In this document: piece after piece, positions 22,523 to 32,999 of the stretch
How positions within the stretch are numbered: the first letter of the stretch is position 1
Layout: each line of letters starts with the position of its first letter
From: Diphasiastrum complanatum
Taxonomy: Eukaryota > Streptophyta > Lycopodiopsida > Lycopodiales > Lycopodiaceae
Direction: 5' to 3'
NCBI GenBank assembly: GCA_029204225.1
Contig: CM055100.1
Span: 24,621,106-24,685,105, forward strand
Length of the DNA stretch: 64,000 nucleotides
The notes under the pieces: generated by a model
The model's input: only the letters and a program-made list of their open reading frames with translations
The model's database searches: none
What the model was told of the DNA's origin: nothing
Made by a program: the position numbers and the translations under genes

Positions 22523-23839
22523 TGTCGCAAAACGATTGTCGTGAGCACAACGGAAACTTGGTTGCTCAAAGCATAGGCATGTAGAAACGGAAACACAACA
22601 ATTAGTAGTAGAATTATTCAAGTAGAAGAATTCATACAAATTGCACAAATGAACGACGCAGTAGTGAGACAAAAATTGCACTCTGATAAAAATATGAACA
22701 GTGAGTACAATGGCTTGAAGTAATAACTTCAGCTTGCTGAGCGTAATAACGCTGGCTACAGATAACTCTGATCAAAAGAGAAATTCAATTAACACCTACA
22801 TAGCTTGATTCAGCTAATACATAGATTTACAAGTGTCGAGAGAAAAAATCTTACAAGCCTTTAAGACTATTTACGCCAGTCTTTGCATATGTACAAAGTT
22901 GTGACCGCTTTACCGCCTTTGGGATATTTGGTTGTCCAGCTGTTTTTAGGGTTGCTGATACGTTTGGCGACGTCGATTTGCCAATGTAGAAAAATGCGAA
23001 AAAGCCAAAAAACTCAAAGGTGCCTTTAGACTGAAGGTATGCAACTCCTGAAGGTGCCCTTAGTTTAAAGGTAGCGAAACAGCCGAAAGGCTGAAGGGCC
23101 AAAAAGCCGAAGGCGGCTGAAGCCGAAAAGGCGAAAGCCGATGGTGCTTTAGAAATGGTTTCTAAGGCATCCTGGTGACTTTGTTCACACTGTGAAAAAG
23201 GCGAAGAAGGCGGCAAGAGCCGAAGGTGGCTAAAGCCGAAGGTGCTTTAGAAATGGTTTCTAAGGCCTTCTGGTGACTTCACATTGTGAAAAAAGACGAA
23301 AAAAGGCTGAAGGGCAAAAAGCGGAAGGCAAAAAAAGCCAAAGGCGGTTGAAGTCAAAAGGCGGCTGAAGTCGAAAGGCGGTTGAAGTCGAAAAGGCGAA
23401 AGCCGAAGGTGCTTTAGAAATGGTTTCTAAGGCATCCTAGTGACTTTGTTCACACTGTGAAAAAGGCGACAAAAGTTGAAGGTGGCGAAAGTCGAAGGCG
23501 GCTAAAGCCGAAGGTGCTTTAAAAATGGTTTCTAAGGCATTTTGGTGACTTTGGCCACACTGTGAAAAAAGATGAAGAAGATGACAAAAGCCGAAGGTGG
23601 TGAAAGCCGAAGGTGCTTTAGAAATGGTTTCTAAGGTATTCTTGCCACTTGGCCAGTGTGTCGCTTTTTTCGCTAAAGTGCGAAAAGGGTGAAGGAATTT
23701 AAGATGGTTAAGGCAAAAAGAATCTTTTAAAGAAGGGAAAAATCTGAAGGTCCGAAAACATGTAGTCGGCGGCCTTCGGTTTTTCAGGATGCTCATTACT
23801 TGAACGATTTGTTTAAGGCTGAGCATAAAAAATCTAACA
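22523..23839 (-). mobile_element. solo LTR, copia family A
   Basis: Plus-strand ends TGTCGCAAAACG and ATCTAACA match the family A LTR at 2603-4376. Flanks are CTTTG (22518-22522) and CTTCG (23840-23844), a 5-bp duplication with one later substitution. It has one copy of the CTACATAGCTTG block (about 22795) and several diverged sub-repeats with GCCGAAGGTGCTTTAGAAAT words. Confidence 0.9.
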
Positions 23840-24540
23840 CTTCGCCCATCGGAACCACCCTATCTCCCACTCCTAGCCCAATCCGAACTGTAATCGCTTC
23901 AACAATCCCGCCACTCCCTTCAGTCTCTGCCTCCTCTCCAATCATGACTCTTGCCATTGTCACATCCCCATCCATCTCCATCACCCTTTTCTCTATTTCC
24001 TCCCCTATTTGCCCATCCATTGTTGTCACCCTTTCTCCCCATTTCTTCTATTCGTCCGATTGTCATTTCCACCAGTACCACTATTGTAGCCCCCATCATC
24101 ACCACCATTTTCTCACAACACCACTTACACTTCCACTTCCCCTCCCCACCTTACCCATCTCGGCCAGTTGGGACGATCAGACTCTGAGTTGCTGTAATGT
24201 TTTAATAGACCTTCAACAACTTTTACACCATATGCTCTCTCAACGAGCAACTAATCAGTTCCATGACCAAGTAGCGGCATGGCAACAACAAACGCTGCAA
24301 GCTGTGACTGTTCAAGCCTCGTAGTTGGAAAGAGAGAGATATGAGAGCCAAGCTCAGGTCCTTGCCATCCAGGACTGGCTCAAGCAGGCAGATCAAGTGG
24401 CTCAAACTCATAACTAGCTCATGCAATCCCTCAAAGCTGAGCTCGAAGCAGAAAAACAAGCCAAACAAACTAATTTCAGATTTGCAAGCCCAAACTCATC
24501 TCCTAAAAGGCAAAAAGACAAAAGTTGTATCATAAGACAT

Positions 24541-25821
24541 CGAACTTTCCACTGCTTGTACCAAACTTTATTGCTATGTATTGAAATTTAAAATGTCTAT
24601 TCAAAAGTTAATACTGATATCAAATTTCATATTTTTAAATACAAACTTATGAAGACCATGGTTATGTTTCAAAATCAAAATATAAATCCATTCCACAAAA
24701 TAGTTCTGTACACATTTTTAAATCTTGTCATACACATCATTTTAATCTTTACAAAAAAGTTTTACTTGTTATTCTCATATGATGTCACGAATGCCTTCCC
24801 ACGATGCTAAAATTGTTGCGTTCACAAAGGTAAAAATATGACTATGACATGGCAACGCCTTTCTAGTACAATACTACATCTTTCTTATTTTATAAGTGAT
24901 GTAACCCTAAATTATTGAAAATTTTGTACATGCATCCTAGCCCCTAAATAAAAACTTGAAATACAAACACATGGATTCTCGCTATAGAGAATTTGAACTT
25001 TGGCACTTGCAAAGATTGCTCGACAACCTCTCTCTGTAGTGGTTGTGTGTGAAGGCTAGACATTATTGATGCATGAATCTATAACTATGTATAGGCAACT
25101 TTGTATCTACAATTCACAACTTTGAAGTACAAGGTAGGGAACAAGGGCATACAATCAAATTTGGCTAAGGTCAAAGCTATGTTGGCATTGGAAGCCCCAT
25201 GTCACTCTACATAAGTATGGTGTGTTTAATTTATGGAAGATTATTATTAGGTTTTCATTCCTAAGTTTTATGTATTTGCAACTTCGTTGCTTGATGCTCA
25301 ATTTTGAAGAATGATTTGTATTGGATGTTAAACAATGGCATGTCAAGATCACAATTCTTTGGGCTCATTGCATTTTTACTATAAATGCCAAACAATTTAA
25401 TCTCACCATAGATGCCACATGTGATGCTACACAAATGTTGATGAACACAAAATATTGATGCTAGATAGACGCATAAATGAAAATTACATTATAAATACCT
25501 AATTTTTTCCTATGTCATAAATCAATAGATGAACAATACACCAAAAACAACCTTTAATTTTTATAGTTAAAGTATTTGAAATTGTTCCAAGGATATAGTT
25601 AACAATTTGGATGCTGGAATGCACACTATTGAAATTACCTTGTGCTAGTTTACATTTGTGATGATATGGTGTTTCATTGTGATGATATGGTGTTTCATGT
25701 ATTTCGTTTTCAACTTTTGTTTCCCATTGGCAATTTCCTAGGGGATGCACCAAACAACCACCTGCATCCTCACTCTCCCTTGTTGTACAAAACCTGCCAC
25801 TTAAAACCTCAAAACCAAAAT
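24541..25821. other. AT-rich intergenic region
   Basis: No gene recognised. A 19-bp unit TGATGATATGGTGTTTCAT-like is duplicated in tandem at about 25659-25700. Confidence 0.35.
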
Positions 25822-26313
25822 TGTAGTGGGTTTCTTTCCTTGCCTAACCTGAATCCAAGATCTAGTCAATCTAGCATCAAAGAGACGAAGTTAGTTGTCA
25901 CGCGGAGGTTCGTTCCCATGAGAGCGATAGTATAGTTCAGATTTCAACATGAATGGAGGATCTAACACTAACATCCATTAACACTAAGCATTAACACTAC
26001 ATCCATTAACCCTACTTCCATTAACCCTAAATCCACAACAATGATAGAAACTTACTCTTCTCTCTCTCCCCCTTTCTCTCTCACAAAAAGCATAAGAAAT
26101 AGCAATCCCAATAATGATCAAATCCAACAATTAACAAAATTCAAAGAAAGCATGAGAAATGGAGGAAAAGAGAGAAAGAGCAAGAAATTCATCAATCCAT
26201 TTCTAAAGAGAACCAATCTGCTTTATTGAAATGAGAAAATGAACATCAGGAGCAACTCGAGTTGGTCCCTTTTTATAGTAGAGAGAAGGACCCTGGCCTC
26301 TGAATCCTATTGG
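25822..26313 (-). repeat. truncated 3' LTR of gypsy-1
   Basis: Nearly identical to 36705-37195 (shared TGTAGTGGGTTTCTTTCC start and CTCTGAATCCTATT end). The remaining about 260 bp of the LTR, present at 37196-37459, are missing here, so a deletion removed the integrase-LTR junction. Confidence 0.85.
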
Positions 26314-26461
26314 TCCAGTTTGTTGTGCAGGAAATTTGGAAGGCTTTGGTTGCAAGAAAAATTTGCAAGAGCTTCGCTAGCACAAGTGAGGAATGAATCG
26401 AATTCAGCCAACTTATAGGTGAATTTGGTGGGTCCATTACACTGAATAGTAGTTGGGCTGA

Positions 26462-27164
26462 TCAGTTCTGAACAAAAATTTGCAAGCATGTACAGTAGTG
26501 TAAAAATAGGCTATAAAAATCTCGGCGAAGGGCTTTCTCTGCTGCTAAGGCATGAACTGCCATCAATCGGGTTTCACATAATTTCTGCAACGCATCGTGG
26601 CGAGGTTGTAAAGACTGATCATCATTTAATCGTTCCGTTGCTGCTATGTGTAAAGATGGGATTAAAAATTCAATTGGCATAACAACATCTTGACCATAAA
26701 CCAGTTGAAAAGGTGTTTGATTTGTACTATTTTTGTAAGCGGTTCTGAATGCCCATAATGTTGCATACAGTTTATGTTCCCAATCAGACCGACTCGCTTC
26801 AACTTTTTTTGTCATAATGGTGCAGAGAATCTTATTGGAAGATTCAGCTTGGCCATTCCCTCTGGGATAATAGGGAGTACTAAATCTGTGTATAACAAAA
26901 AAATCTTCCAGTAAACACTTTATTGTTTGATTAACAAAGTCTGTACCCCGATCACTGACAATTTCGATCACACATCCAAATTTGACTATAATATTTTTAT
27001 ATAGAAACTTAGCTGTAGATTTCGCATAAGCTACTTTGACAGCTTTGGCTTCAACTTTTTTAATCATATAATCAGTTGCGACGATAATGTAGCGAGCTTG
27101 AGATCCTTGAGCAGCGGGATGAATAGGACCAACATTGAGCACGAAATTGGTCCCCCTGCCAGAT
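26462..27164 (-). pseudogene. gypsy-1 integrase core
   Basis: A continuous frame gives GPIHPAAQGSQARYIIVATD (first catalytic Asp in VATDYMIKK), VSDRGTDFVNQ (second Asp) and PYYPRGNGQAESSNK (Glu), so the D,D,E triad is intact. It is followed by the C-terminal blocks HKLYATLWAFRTAYK, TPFQLVYGQDVVMPIEFLIP and a decaying tail. At its N-terminal side, just before GPIHP, the normal Trp-Gly-Leu-Asp stretch is replaced by the copia patch at 27165-27340. Confidence 0.85.
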
Positions 27165-27340
27165 AGAAACAAAACCTGGAGGTAGATTTTCTAGTAGAGA
27201 CTGTTCCTCCCCAATCTGAGTCGGAGTAGCCTCGTAGGACGAGTGGGTCGATAGCATTTCCATCATAACATAAAATATATTTTAGAGGACGACATTGTGA
27301 TGCAACTAAGAACACTAATTTACCAGCAAACTAGTAGTCT
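27165..27340 (-). pseudogene. copia RNase H patch inserted in gypsy integrase
   Basis: The minus frame reads PLVLRGYSDSDWGGTVSTRK followed by an SxxFCFYLAGG-type stretch, a clear copia RNase H block (first catalytic Asp region). It lies exactly between two gypsy integrase blocks (QAPFEK at 27353 and VGPIHP at about 27130), so a foreign piece of about 170 bp has replaced a few gypsy codons. No LTR or TSD borders it. Confidence 0.8.
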
Positions 27341-27352
27341 AATTGAACAAGA

Positions 27353-27923
27353 CTATTTTTCAAACGGTGCTTGCAATAAAACCGGATGTAAGGGTTCATA
27401 ATTCTGTCGAGTAGCCGGTCGTGCTCGCTGGCAGACATCACATGTCTGAATAAAATTTTCTGTTTCCTTATGAAGCGTAGGCCACCAACAACCGGATTGC
27501 AAAAGTTTGCGAACAGTAATATCTATAGAGAAGTGTCCTCCACCCATGCCATCATGTGAAAACATGATTAGATTTGGTACTTCATGCGGTAAAACACATC
27601 TTTGTAAAATATTCTCTGATCCACAATGATACAATTGTCCTGCAATTAATTGATAAGGTTGAGCCTTATGAGTCAATTGTCTTTTCTGTACTTTTGTCAA
27701 AGAGTCATTCGGTTGTCCTAGCATCAGGTACTCAACAATATCTGCCGCCCACTCAGGTACTGCTTCAACATAGAACAACACGACATCTGGCAGTTCATCA
27801 TCCACTTTAGTATTAACTGGTGCGGATTCAATTCGTGAAACATGATCGGCTAGATAATGTTGCTTCCCCTTTTTGACCACAATTCGAAAGTCAAATTCAG
27901 TTGAGTGGGTTTCACATGTGTGA
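27353..27923 (-). pseudogene. gypsy-1 RNase H tail and integrase zinc-binding domain
   Basis: The frame starts STEFDFRIVVKKGKQHYLAD, the usual end of gypsy RNase H. It continues through a linker to the HHCC zinc-binding domain: HDGMGGGHFSIDITVRKLLQ and FIQTCDVCQRARPATRQNYE, followed by PLHPVLLQAPFEK. His and Cys ligands appear intact. The first His of HHCC is within HEVPNLIMFSHDG. Confidence 0.85.
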
Positions 27924-28329
27924 GGCCATGGAGCCACATGGGTAACCTATCCTAGAGTAGGTTAGATCAAGTCGAGAGATTTGGTCAAGTCAATTTGATA
28001 GTGATTCTTAAATTATAGGACCTACACCTAAATTTTATGGTGAAAATTGACCAACTTGGCATGACTCTAGGAATGAGGCTAGGGTTGCAAATTAGGGCAA
28101 GAAAGCCAAGTTAACTTCCTTACTACATGTTGGAAATTCACCTAACTTTACAAAGGAAGTGAATTTTACTATATATTCCATCCTCCCATAGTGAGGACTT
28201 AGATTATTTTTTGGAGTGATCATTGGCAATCTCGAGCTACTCCACATTTGTATTGAGCTTTTGTGATATAAATGCAACCAAAGTGACTTTTCCTTCATTC
28301 TCTATTTGCAGGCCATACAACAGGCCTCA
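27924..28329. mobile_element. unidentified 406-bp insertion in gypsy-1 RNase H
   Basis: A 14-bp direct repeat TTTCACATGTGTGA flanks this segment (27910-27923 and 28330-28343). The interior begins GGCCATGG and ends GGCCTCA and has a TATAAATG box near 28269. About 70 codons of gypsy RNase H that should lie here are missing, so the event was an insertion with deletion. The repeated word contains the palindrome TCACATGTGTGA. I cannot decide between a small transposon, a solo LTR and filler DNA. Confidence 0.4.
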
Positions 28330-28343
28330 TTTCACATGTGTGA

Positions 28344-28725
28344 AGTCGGATTTCATCATTGATCAATGCTATTTGATTGTTCTTGCTTGCTCTAGATCTG
28401 TAAGCTGTCTGCTTGCAAATCGTATAGGATAATCCTTCTTATAGTCACCTGGCTGCGCCAAAACTGATCCAATGGCGTATTTTGAGGCGTCCGTATGAAC
28501 ATAAAACTCTAATGTCCAATCTGGAGAACGCAGTATTGGTGCTGAAGATAATGCTTTTTTAAACTTTTCAAAGGCTTCTAACGCCTCTACAGTCCAAATA
28601 GAAACAATAGTTAATTTGTATATAGGTCATGCTAAATCCGCAAAGAAGATAATAAAAATTCGATAGTAGTTCGCATGACCCAATTCCACAATAACTTTGA
28701 TCTTAGAGTAATCGATGGGAATACT
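28344..28725 (-). pseudogene. gypsy-1 RT end and RNase H start
   Basis: Minus-strand reading from the copia junction gives the RT connection region: an IVELGHANYYRIFI-like block, then KALSSAPILRSPDW and YVHTDASKYAIGSVLAQPGD with the first RNase H Asp. It ends at YPIRFASRQLTDLEQ before the 406-bp insertion. It continues directly from the RT block at 33825 once copia B is removed (ISRHGI joins PIDYSK). Confidence 0.8.
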
Positions 28726-29545
28726 TGTGAGAAATTGGCAAAAATTTAGCTTGGTATTTTTTATGATAGAAGTTTGTAAGTGAATCTCACATGTGTGGAG
28801 GATGTTCCCACGTGTGGAGAATTGTAAAGTAAATCAAAATGTTTGATATAGGGGTCTCATAGAATTTCATAGTCAAGCATTTAGGTGTAGGATGTTGATA
28901 GGGTCAAATTTGGCATAGATGGCAAATTATCCATTTCCACTTGTAATGCCACTATTGAGCCAAAATAGAGCCAAACTTGTGCCAATTAGAGTGTAGACAA
29001 GTGTCATGCTTTTGTTTGATGAAGCTTAAGAGGTCCAATAGGATTTAGAGGTGGAACCTTGTGAGGTCCAATAGAAAATTGAGGTGTGCTTGAATATAGT
29101 CCAATAGAATTTAGAGGTGCATGGATCAATGGTCCAATAGGATTAAGAGGTGGCAAAGTGTGATCCAATCATAGTTAAGCATAGTGGTAGCTCATGAATC
29201 TATTAGTATCATTGTACTCCTCCTTTTGGATCTAATTGATTTTGAGATTGAGTGGATTTTGAGTGTCATTGAATTTCTAGCTTTCTCTCTCTACCCGAGA
29301 GCTCTTGATGGTTTTTCTCTCTCTACCCAAGGAGAGCAGCTTTTTTTTACTTAGAATACTTTTGGAACACTTCCCACACGTGTGAGTGAGAGTTGGAAGT
29401 GATTGAATGCATGTAGTAGTGTGTTTTTGCCATAGAATCAAAGATAGATCTTGAATCTCAATCTAGTCTTGATCTTGGTGCATCTACACACCTTAGGAGA
29501 TCACAAGTACATGTAGTGGACAATCCACACGTGTGAAATTCAACA
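28726..29545 (+). repeat. 5' LTR of copia B (820-bp type)
   Basis: TGTGAGAAATTGG...AATTCAACA. It has four CACGTG/CACATGTG-type palindromes (ACATGTGT near 28791, CCCACGTGTGG near 28808, CCCACACGTGTGAG near 29374, CCACACGTGTGAAA near 29527) and a CTCTCTACC pair near 29288 and 29324. It shares its 3' two thirds with the 737-bp LTRs but differs at the start. Confidence 0.95.
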
Positions 29546-29557
29546 TGGTATCAGAGC
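29546..29557 (+). other. primer binding site of copia B
   Basis: TGGTATCAGAGC directly abuts the 5' LTR: a perfect tRNA-iMet-complementary primer site. Confidence 0.95.
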
Positions 29558-30302
29558 CTACCTAAGGTTACCATGCATTTTGATCCATTTGAGTGAAAAC
29601 TATTCATCAATCTTGAGCTAGAAATTGTCAAGGCCCATTTTCCTAGCTATCTTGTTCAATTTTGGATCAAAAGAGATCAAAAGGACATTGATTGGGTCTG
29701 ACCTGGTACTGTACGGAATCAGGTGCTCAGACATGTGTGAGGAACATCCAATTTCAGTTTGGGAGTTCTCTTTCATGTTTGATCCAAAAATCTTGCTAGA
29801 TAGCTTGTTTTGAAGCTATTTTTGTCTAGTTTATGATGCAATCAGTTTCATTCCATTTGGTTGAGCCAATCAAAAGTTATAAGCTTTTAAAGAGGGTTAG
29901 GTAGGGCACCTAGACCTGGGTGGACACATTTGGTTTGGTCAAAAGATTGCTTGTTTGATCCAAAATCACAGTTGAATGCTTACCAATCTCATCTATATGT
30001 GATCTAGGCATTGTTTTGAGATCTTAGCCATTTTGTTTCATGCAATATCATTGTATTTGAGTCAAATTTGGTTTCTTAGTGTATTTCACACGTGCTAAGA
30101 GTGTTTGATCCTAACTTTGCCCATACTCCATCATTTGATGTGAAGTAGATCTAGTTTTGGAGAGATTGAGATAGCTAGTGAGAATCATCTCACAGTTTGT
30201 TGCAAGATCTTGCATAGGAGATGGTAGCACACCATTATTGGATCCTATAGTGAGAGAGAAGCAACATTTTTTGTTCATCACTTTTATTTATCTCCACTTT
30301 AC

Positions 30303-32876
30303 ATGACTTCAATGAGTTCATACTTGTTGCAACCAAGTGAGAGATTGTCTACTTCCAATTATTCAATATGGAAGTTGAGGATGGAGTCCATCTTGATACT
30401 CCAAGATGTGATGGACATTGTACTTGGGATTGAGGAGGAGCCTCAAGTCCTTCAAGAAGTACAAAAATACAAGAAGAGAGCTAGGATGGCTCTCCACTAC
30501 ATTAAGATGAATGTCTCTAATGAGATATTGAGGGAGATTGGTGATTGTTCTACATCCAAGGAAGCTTGGGATTGTCTCAAGTCCATCTATGAGGCTAAGA
30601 ACACCTCTAGGCTCCTCACTCTTAGAAATCAAATATTCCAAAGTAGTCAAAAGAGTGATGAGAGTGCATCTAATTATGTTTTGAGGGTCAAGGATATTCA
30701 TAGGGAGCTTGCATGTATTGGTGACTCAATCAATCAAAGTGAGCTAGTCCAAGTCATTCTCAATGGCTTGAGAGATGAATATGACAACCTTGTCCAATCC
30801 TATGCTATTAAGGAGGAGCTACCAAATTTGGAGGCCCTTCAAAGTGTGCTTATTTCTGAAGAATCAAGACAAGAGTACAAACTCTTGAGGATGGACAAGC
30901 TATCACTCAATCATGATGATGGCAAAGTTCTATTTGCCAAGCACAAAGAGAGGAGTAAGAAGCAACACCATCACTTCTCTAATGACAAAGCTAAAGACCA
31001 AGATGGAGAGGAGGAGAATACCTCTCATGCTTCTAATTCAAATCTCAAGAAGAAGATGATCAAGTGCTTTTATTGTGGCAAGAAAGGCCATTATGCCACC
31101 AATTGCTTCAAGAAGAAGAATCAACTCAATCAAGCCAACATCACCAATGAGAAAGAAGACTATATTGCAAGTGATGGAGAAGGCTCTCTAATGGCATCAA
31201 GCTTCTCCTCTTCCACCTTCAACAAGGATGACTCATGGTATATTGATAGTGGAGCATCTTCACATATGTGTGGCTCCAAGCACTTTTTTTCATCTATTGT
31301 GCCTTATGATGGAGTCAAGAAGACCATATACTTTGCAAGTAAGCATGAGTGCAATATTGAAGGAGTAGGGATTATTCCCTTGAAGCTTGCATCTTCTAAA
31401 GATATCTTTCTCAACAATGTTCTTTTTGTCCCAAAGCTTACAAAGAACATCTTAAGTGTTGGCCAACTTCTTGATAGTGGCTTTGATGTCAATTTCAATA
31501 TTGACAATTGTGTGATTAAGAAGGATGGTGAGATCCTTGCATATGGATCAAGATTTGAAGGCATCTACAAATTTGATCCAAGTGAGAGTGCAAACTCTCT
31601 TGATGTTTCTTATATTTCCAATATTTCAAAAAAGGAGGATCACACAAGATGCACATATCTTCTCTCTTTAAGTATTATGGTGTATGATTATTCCTTATTA
31701 TTCAAAGCATATGTTGAGAAGAAATTCTCATTGAAGATCAAAGCTTTGAGGAGTATTGGAGCTCTTGAAGGAATAGCACCATATGAAGTTTTATTCAAGA
31801 TGAAGCCTAAGGTTGATCACCTTAGTGAACTTGGTAGTGCTTGCTTTGCATATATTCCCTTGGAAACAAGAAGGAAGGATGATCCAAGCTCATGGATCAT
31901 GATTGGATACTCATCCATCAAGGAGGCCTTTAGTGTCTTTACACTCTCTATTTCAAATGTGATGGTGAATAGAGATGTCATATTGCATGAAGATTCAATC
32001 TTGGAAGTGGCCGAGATCAAGGCTTCTCAAGAAGCATCACAAGTTATCCTTTTTGAGGGTATTCAAGTTATGATGGGGCCAATGTGTGAGGAGGAGTTTC
32101 TTCTTCATATGATTTCAAGAAGATCTTCAAGATGCATGGCCGAGTCTTTATGGCTCACCTTACATGGCAAAGAGGGGCATCTTTCATGTTGTATCTACTA
32201 CAACACATTCATATATGCTTCTCTTCCTTTGCTTGAAATGCTATCTTGCTTCATTGAATTTTTTGGATCTCAAAGTTCAAGAAAAGCTATACTAGTTTTG
32301 TATGATGCTTATGGTATGGACATGTTTCTTGTCATTATTGACTTAGATGTGTTTCCAATACTTTTTGAAAGCAAGATATTGTATTGTCAAAAGTATGCTC
32401 TTGGTTCTAGTGAGAACAAGATTGAGCTTGGTACTCACTTTTTTGAAAATCATGTTTTCACATGTTTTGATGCAAATTGTAAACTCCTCTTGAGATTAAG
32501 TGAAGCATCCAAAGTGGACACTTACATCCTTGAGAGAGTAACTAGCCTAAAAAAGATCAAGATAGTCTTTGATATCAAGATTAGATCCATCATGGATATA
32601 GTTCATTGTATATGGACTAGTCAAGCTAGAAAGCATAATCTTGATAATCATCATTGTTTCACATCTTATGATCTTGATCTCCATGATCCTTATGAGGCTT
32701 GGAAGCCTCAGATTTCTCTATTTATGGTGCATCCATCATGCAAGTGGAACTTTCAAGGCAAAGATCATCATCAAGCATGGAGGAAGCCCATGATAATAGT
32801 GGCATATTGGTGGAGCACTCTTCAAAGGCATTGGCAAGAGATCTCTACCAAAGAGATCTTATCATGGATATGGTGA
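30303..32876 (+). CDS. copia B gag-protease polyprotein with unknown C-terminal module
   Basis: A single uninterrupted frame of 857 codons. Residues 1-230 are UBN2-type gag (SNYSIWKLRMESIL, SKEAWDCLKSIYEAKNTSRL, LVQVILNGLRDEYDNLVQSY). Residues 255-268 are an intact CCHC knuckle, CFYCGKKGHYATNC. Protease has its catalytic Asp in YIDSGASSHM (D315) and ends LTKNILSVGQLLDSGFDVNF. The GAG-pre-integrase His-Cys block and nearly all of the integrase core are missing; only IAPYEVLFKMKPKVDHLSEL (about 490) and IGYSSIKEAF...RDVILHED (533-562) remain. From about residue 590 the sequence is unfamiliar: WLTLHGKE at 617, LGSSENK near 700, FTCFDANCK near 720. RT and RNase H are absent. The module is shared with the decayed copy at 51400-52230. 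Translation into gag and protease is plausible; the role of the tail is unknown. Confidence 0.85.
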   Translation: MTSMSSYLLQPSERLSTSNYSIWKLRMESILILQDVMDIVLGIEEEPQVLQEVQKYKKRARMALHYIKMNVSNEILREIGDCSTSKEAWDCLKSIYEAKNTSRLLTLRNQIFQSSQKSDESASNYVLRVKDIHRELACIGDSINQSELVQVILNGLRDEYDNLVQSYAIKEELPNLEALQSVLISEESRQEYKLLRMDKLSLNHDDGKVLFAKHKERSKKQHHHFSNDKAKDQDGEEENTSHASNSNLKKKMIKCFYCGKKGHYATNCFKKKNQLNQANITNEKEDYIASDGEGSLMASSFSSSTFNKDDSWYIDSGASSHMCGSKHFFSSIVPYDGVKKTIYFASKHECNIEGVGIIPLKLASSKDIFLNNVLFVPKLTKNILSVGQLLDSGFDVNFNIDNCVIKKDGEILAYGSRFEGIYKFDPSESANSLDVSYISNISKKEDHTRCTYLLSLSIMVYDYSLLFKAYVEKKFSLKIKALRSIGALEGIAPYEVLFKMKPKVDHLSELGSACFAYIPLETRRKDDPSSWIMIGYSSIKEAFSVFTLSISNVMVNRDVILHEDSILEVAEIKASQEASQVILFEGIQVMMGPMCEEEFLLHMISRRSSRCMAESLWLTLHGKEGHLSCCIYYNTFIYASLPLLEMLSCFIEFFGSQSSRKAILVLYDAYGMDMFLVIIDLDVFPILFESKILYCQKYALGSSENKIELGTHFFENHVFTCFDANCKLLLRLSEASKVDTYILERVTSLKKIKIVFDIKIRSIMDIVHCIWTSQARKHNLDNHHCFTSYDLDLHDPYEAWKPQISLFMVHPSCKWNFQGKDHHQAWRKPMIIVAYWWSTLQRHWQEISTKEILSWIW

Positions 32877-32999
32877 GGGTGCTGCTATGATGGATCCCTT
32901 GGCTGATCTTCACTTCTTATGCATACCAAAGGATCCACTCAAAAAGATTTACAAACTTCTCAAGTGATCTAATACCTTTCCAAGCTATTTTTTGAGGAG

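Larger units (their letters stand above)
20060..24540 (+). pseudogene. old C-rich retroelement-like reading region, split by two solo LTRs
   Basis: Around the solo LTRs at 21290-22026 and 22523-23839 lies a C-rich plus-strand sequence. It has a TATA-type CTATAAATACAC near 20452, repeated ATTACTCGCC words (20480-20760), then readable stretches: a segment with FAELVAKALNIPHTSFLPQT just before the first LTR, a segment with YGGLITAMIIKHLEAISGQT (about 22300-22370), a Pro/Ser/His-rich stretch, and a Gln-rich probable coiled coil (24200-24480). Removing the first LTR and one TSD keeps the frame open to a TAG near 22108. The layout resembles the gag-like first ORF of some plant LTR elements (plant transposon protein type) but I cannot name the family. 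Confidence 0.4.

Noticed and set aside
22326-22681. Overlapping plus and minus frames around the left end of the family A solo LTR
   Set aside because: They cross the LTR boundary at 22523 and cannot be genuine.
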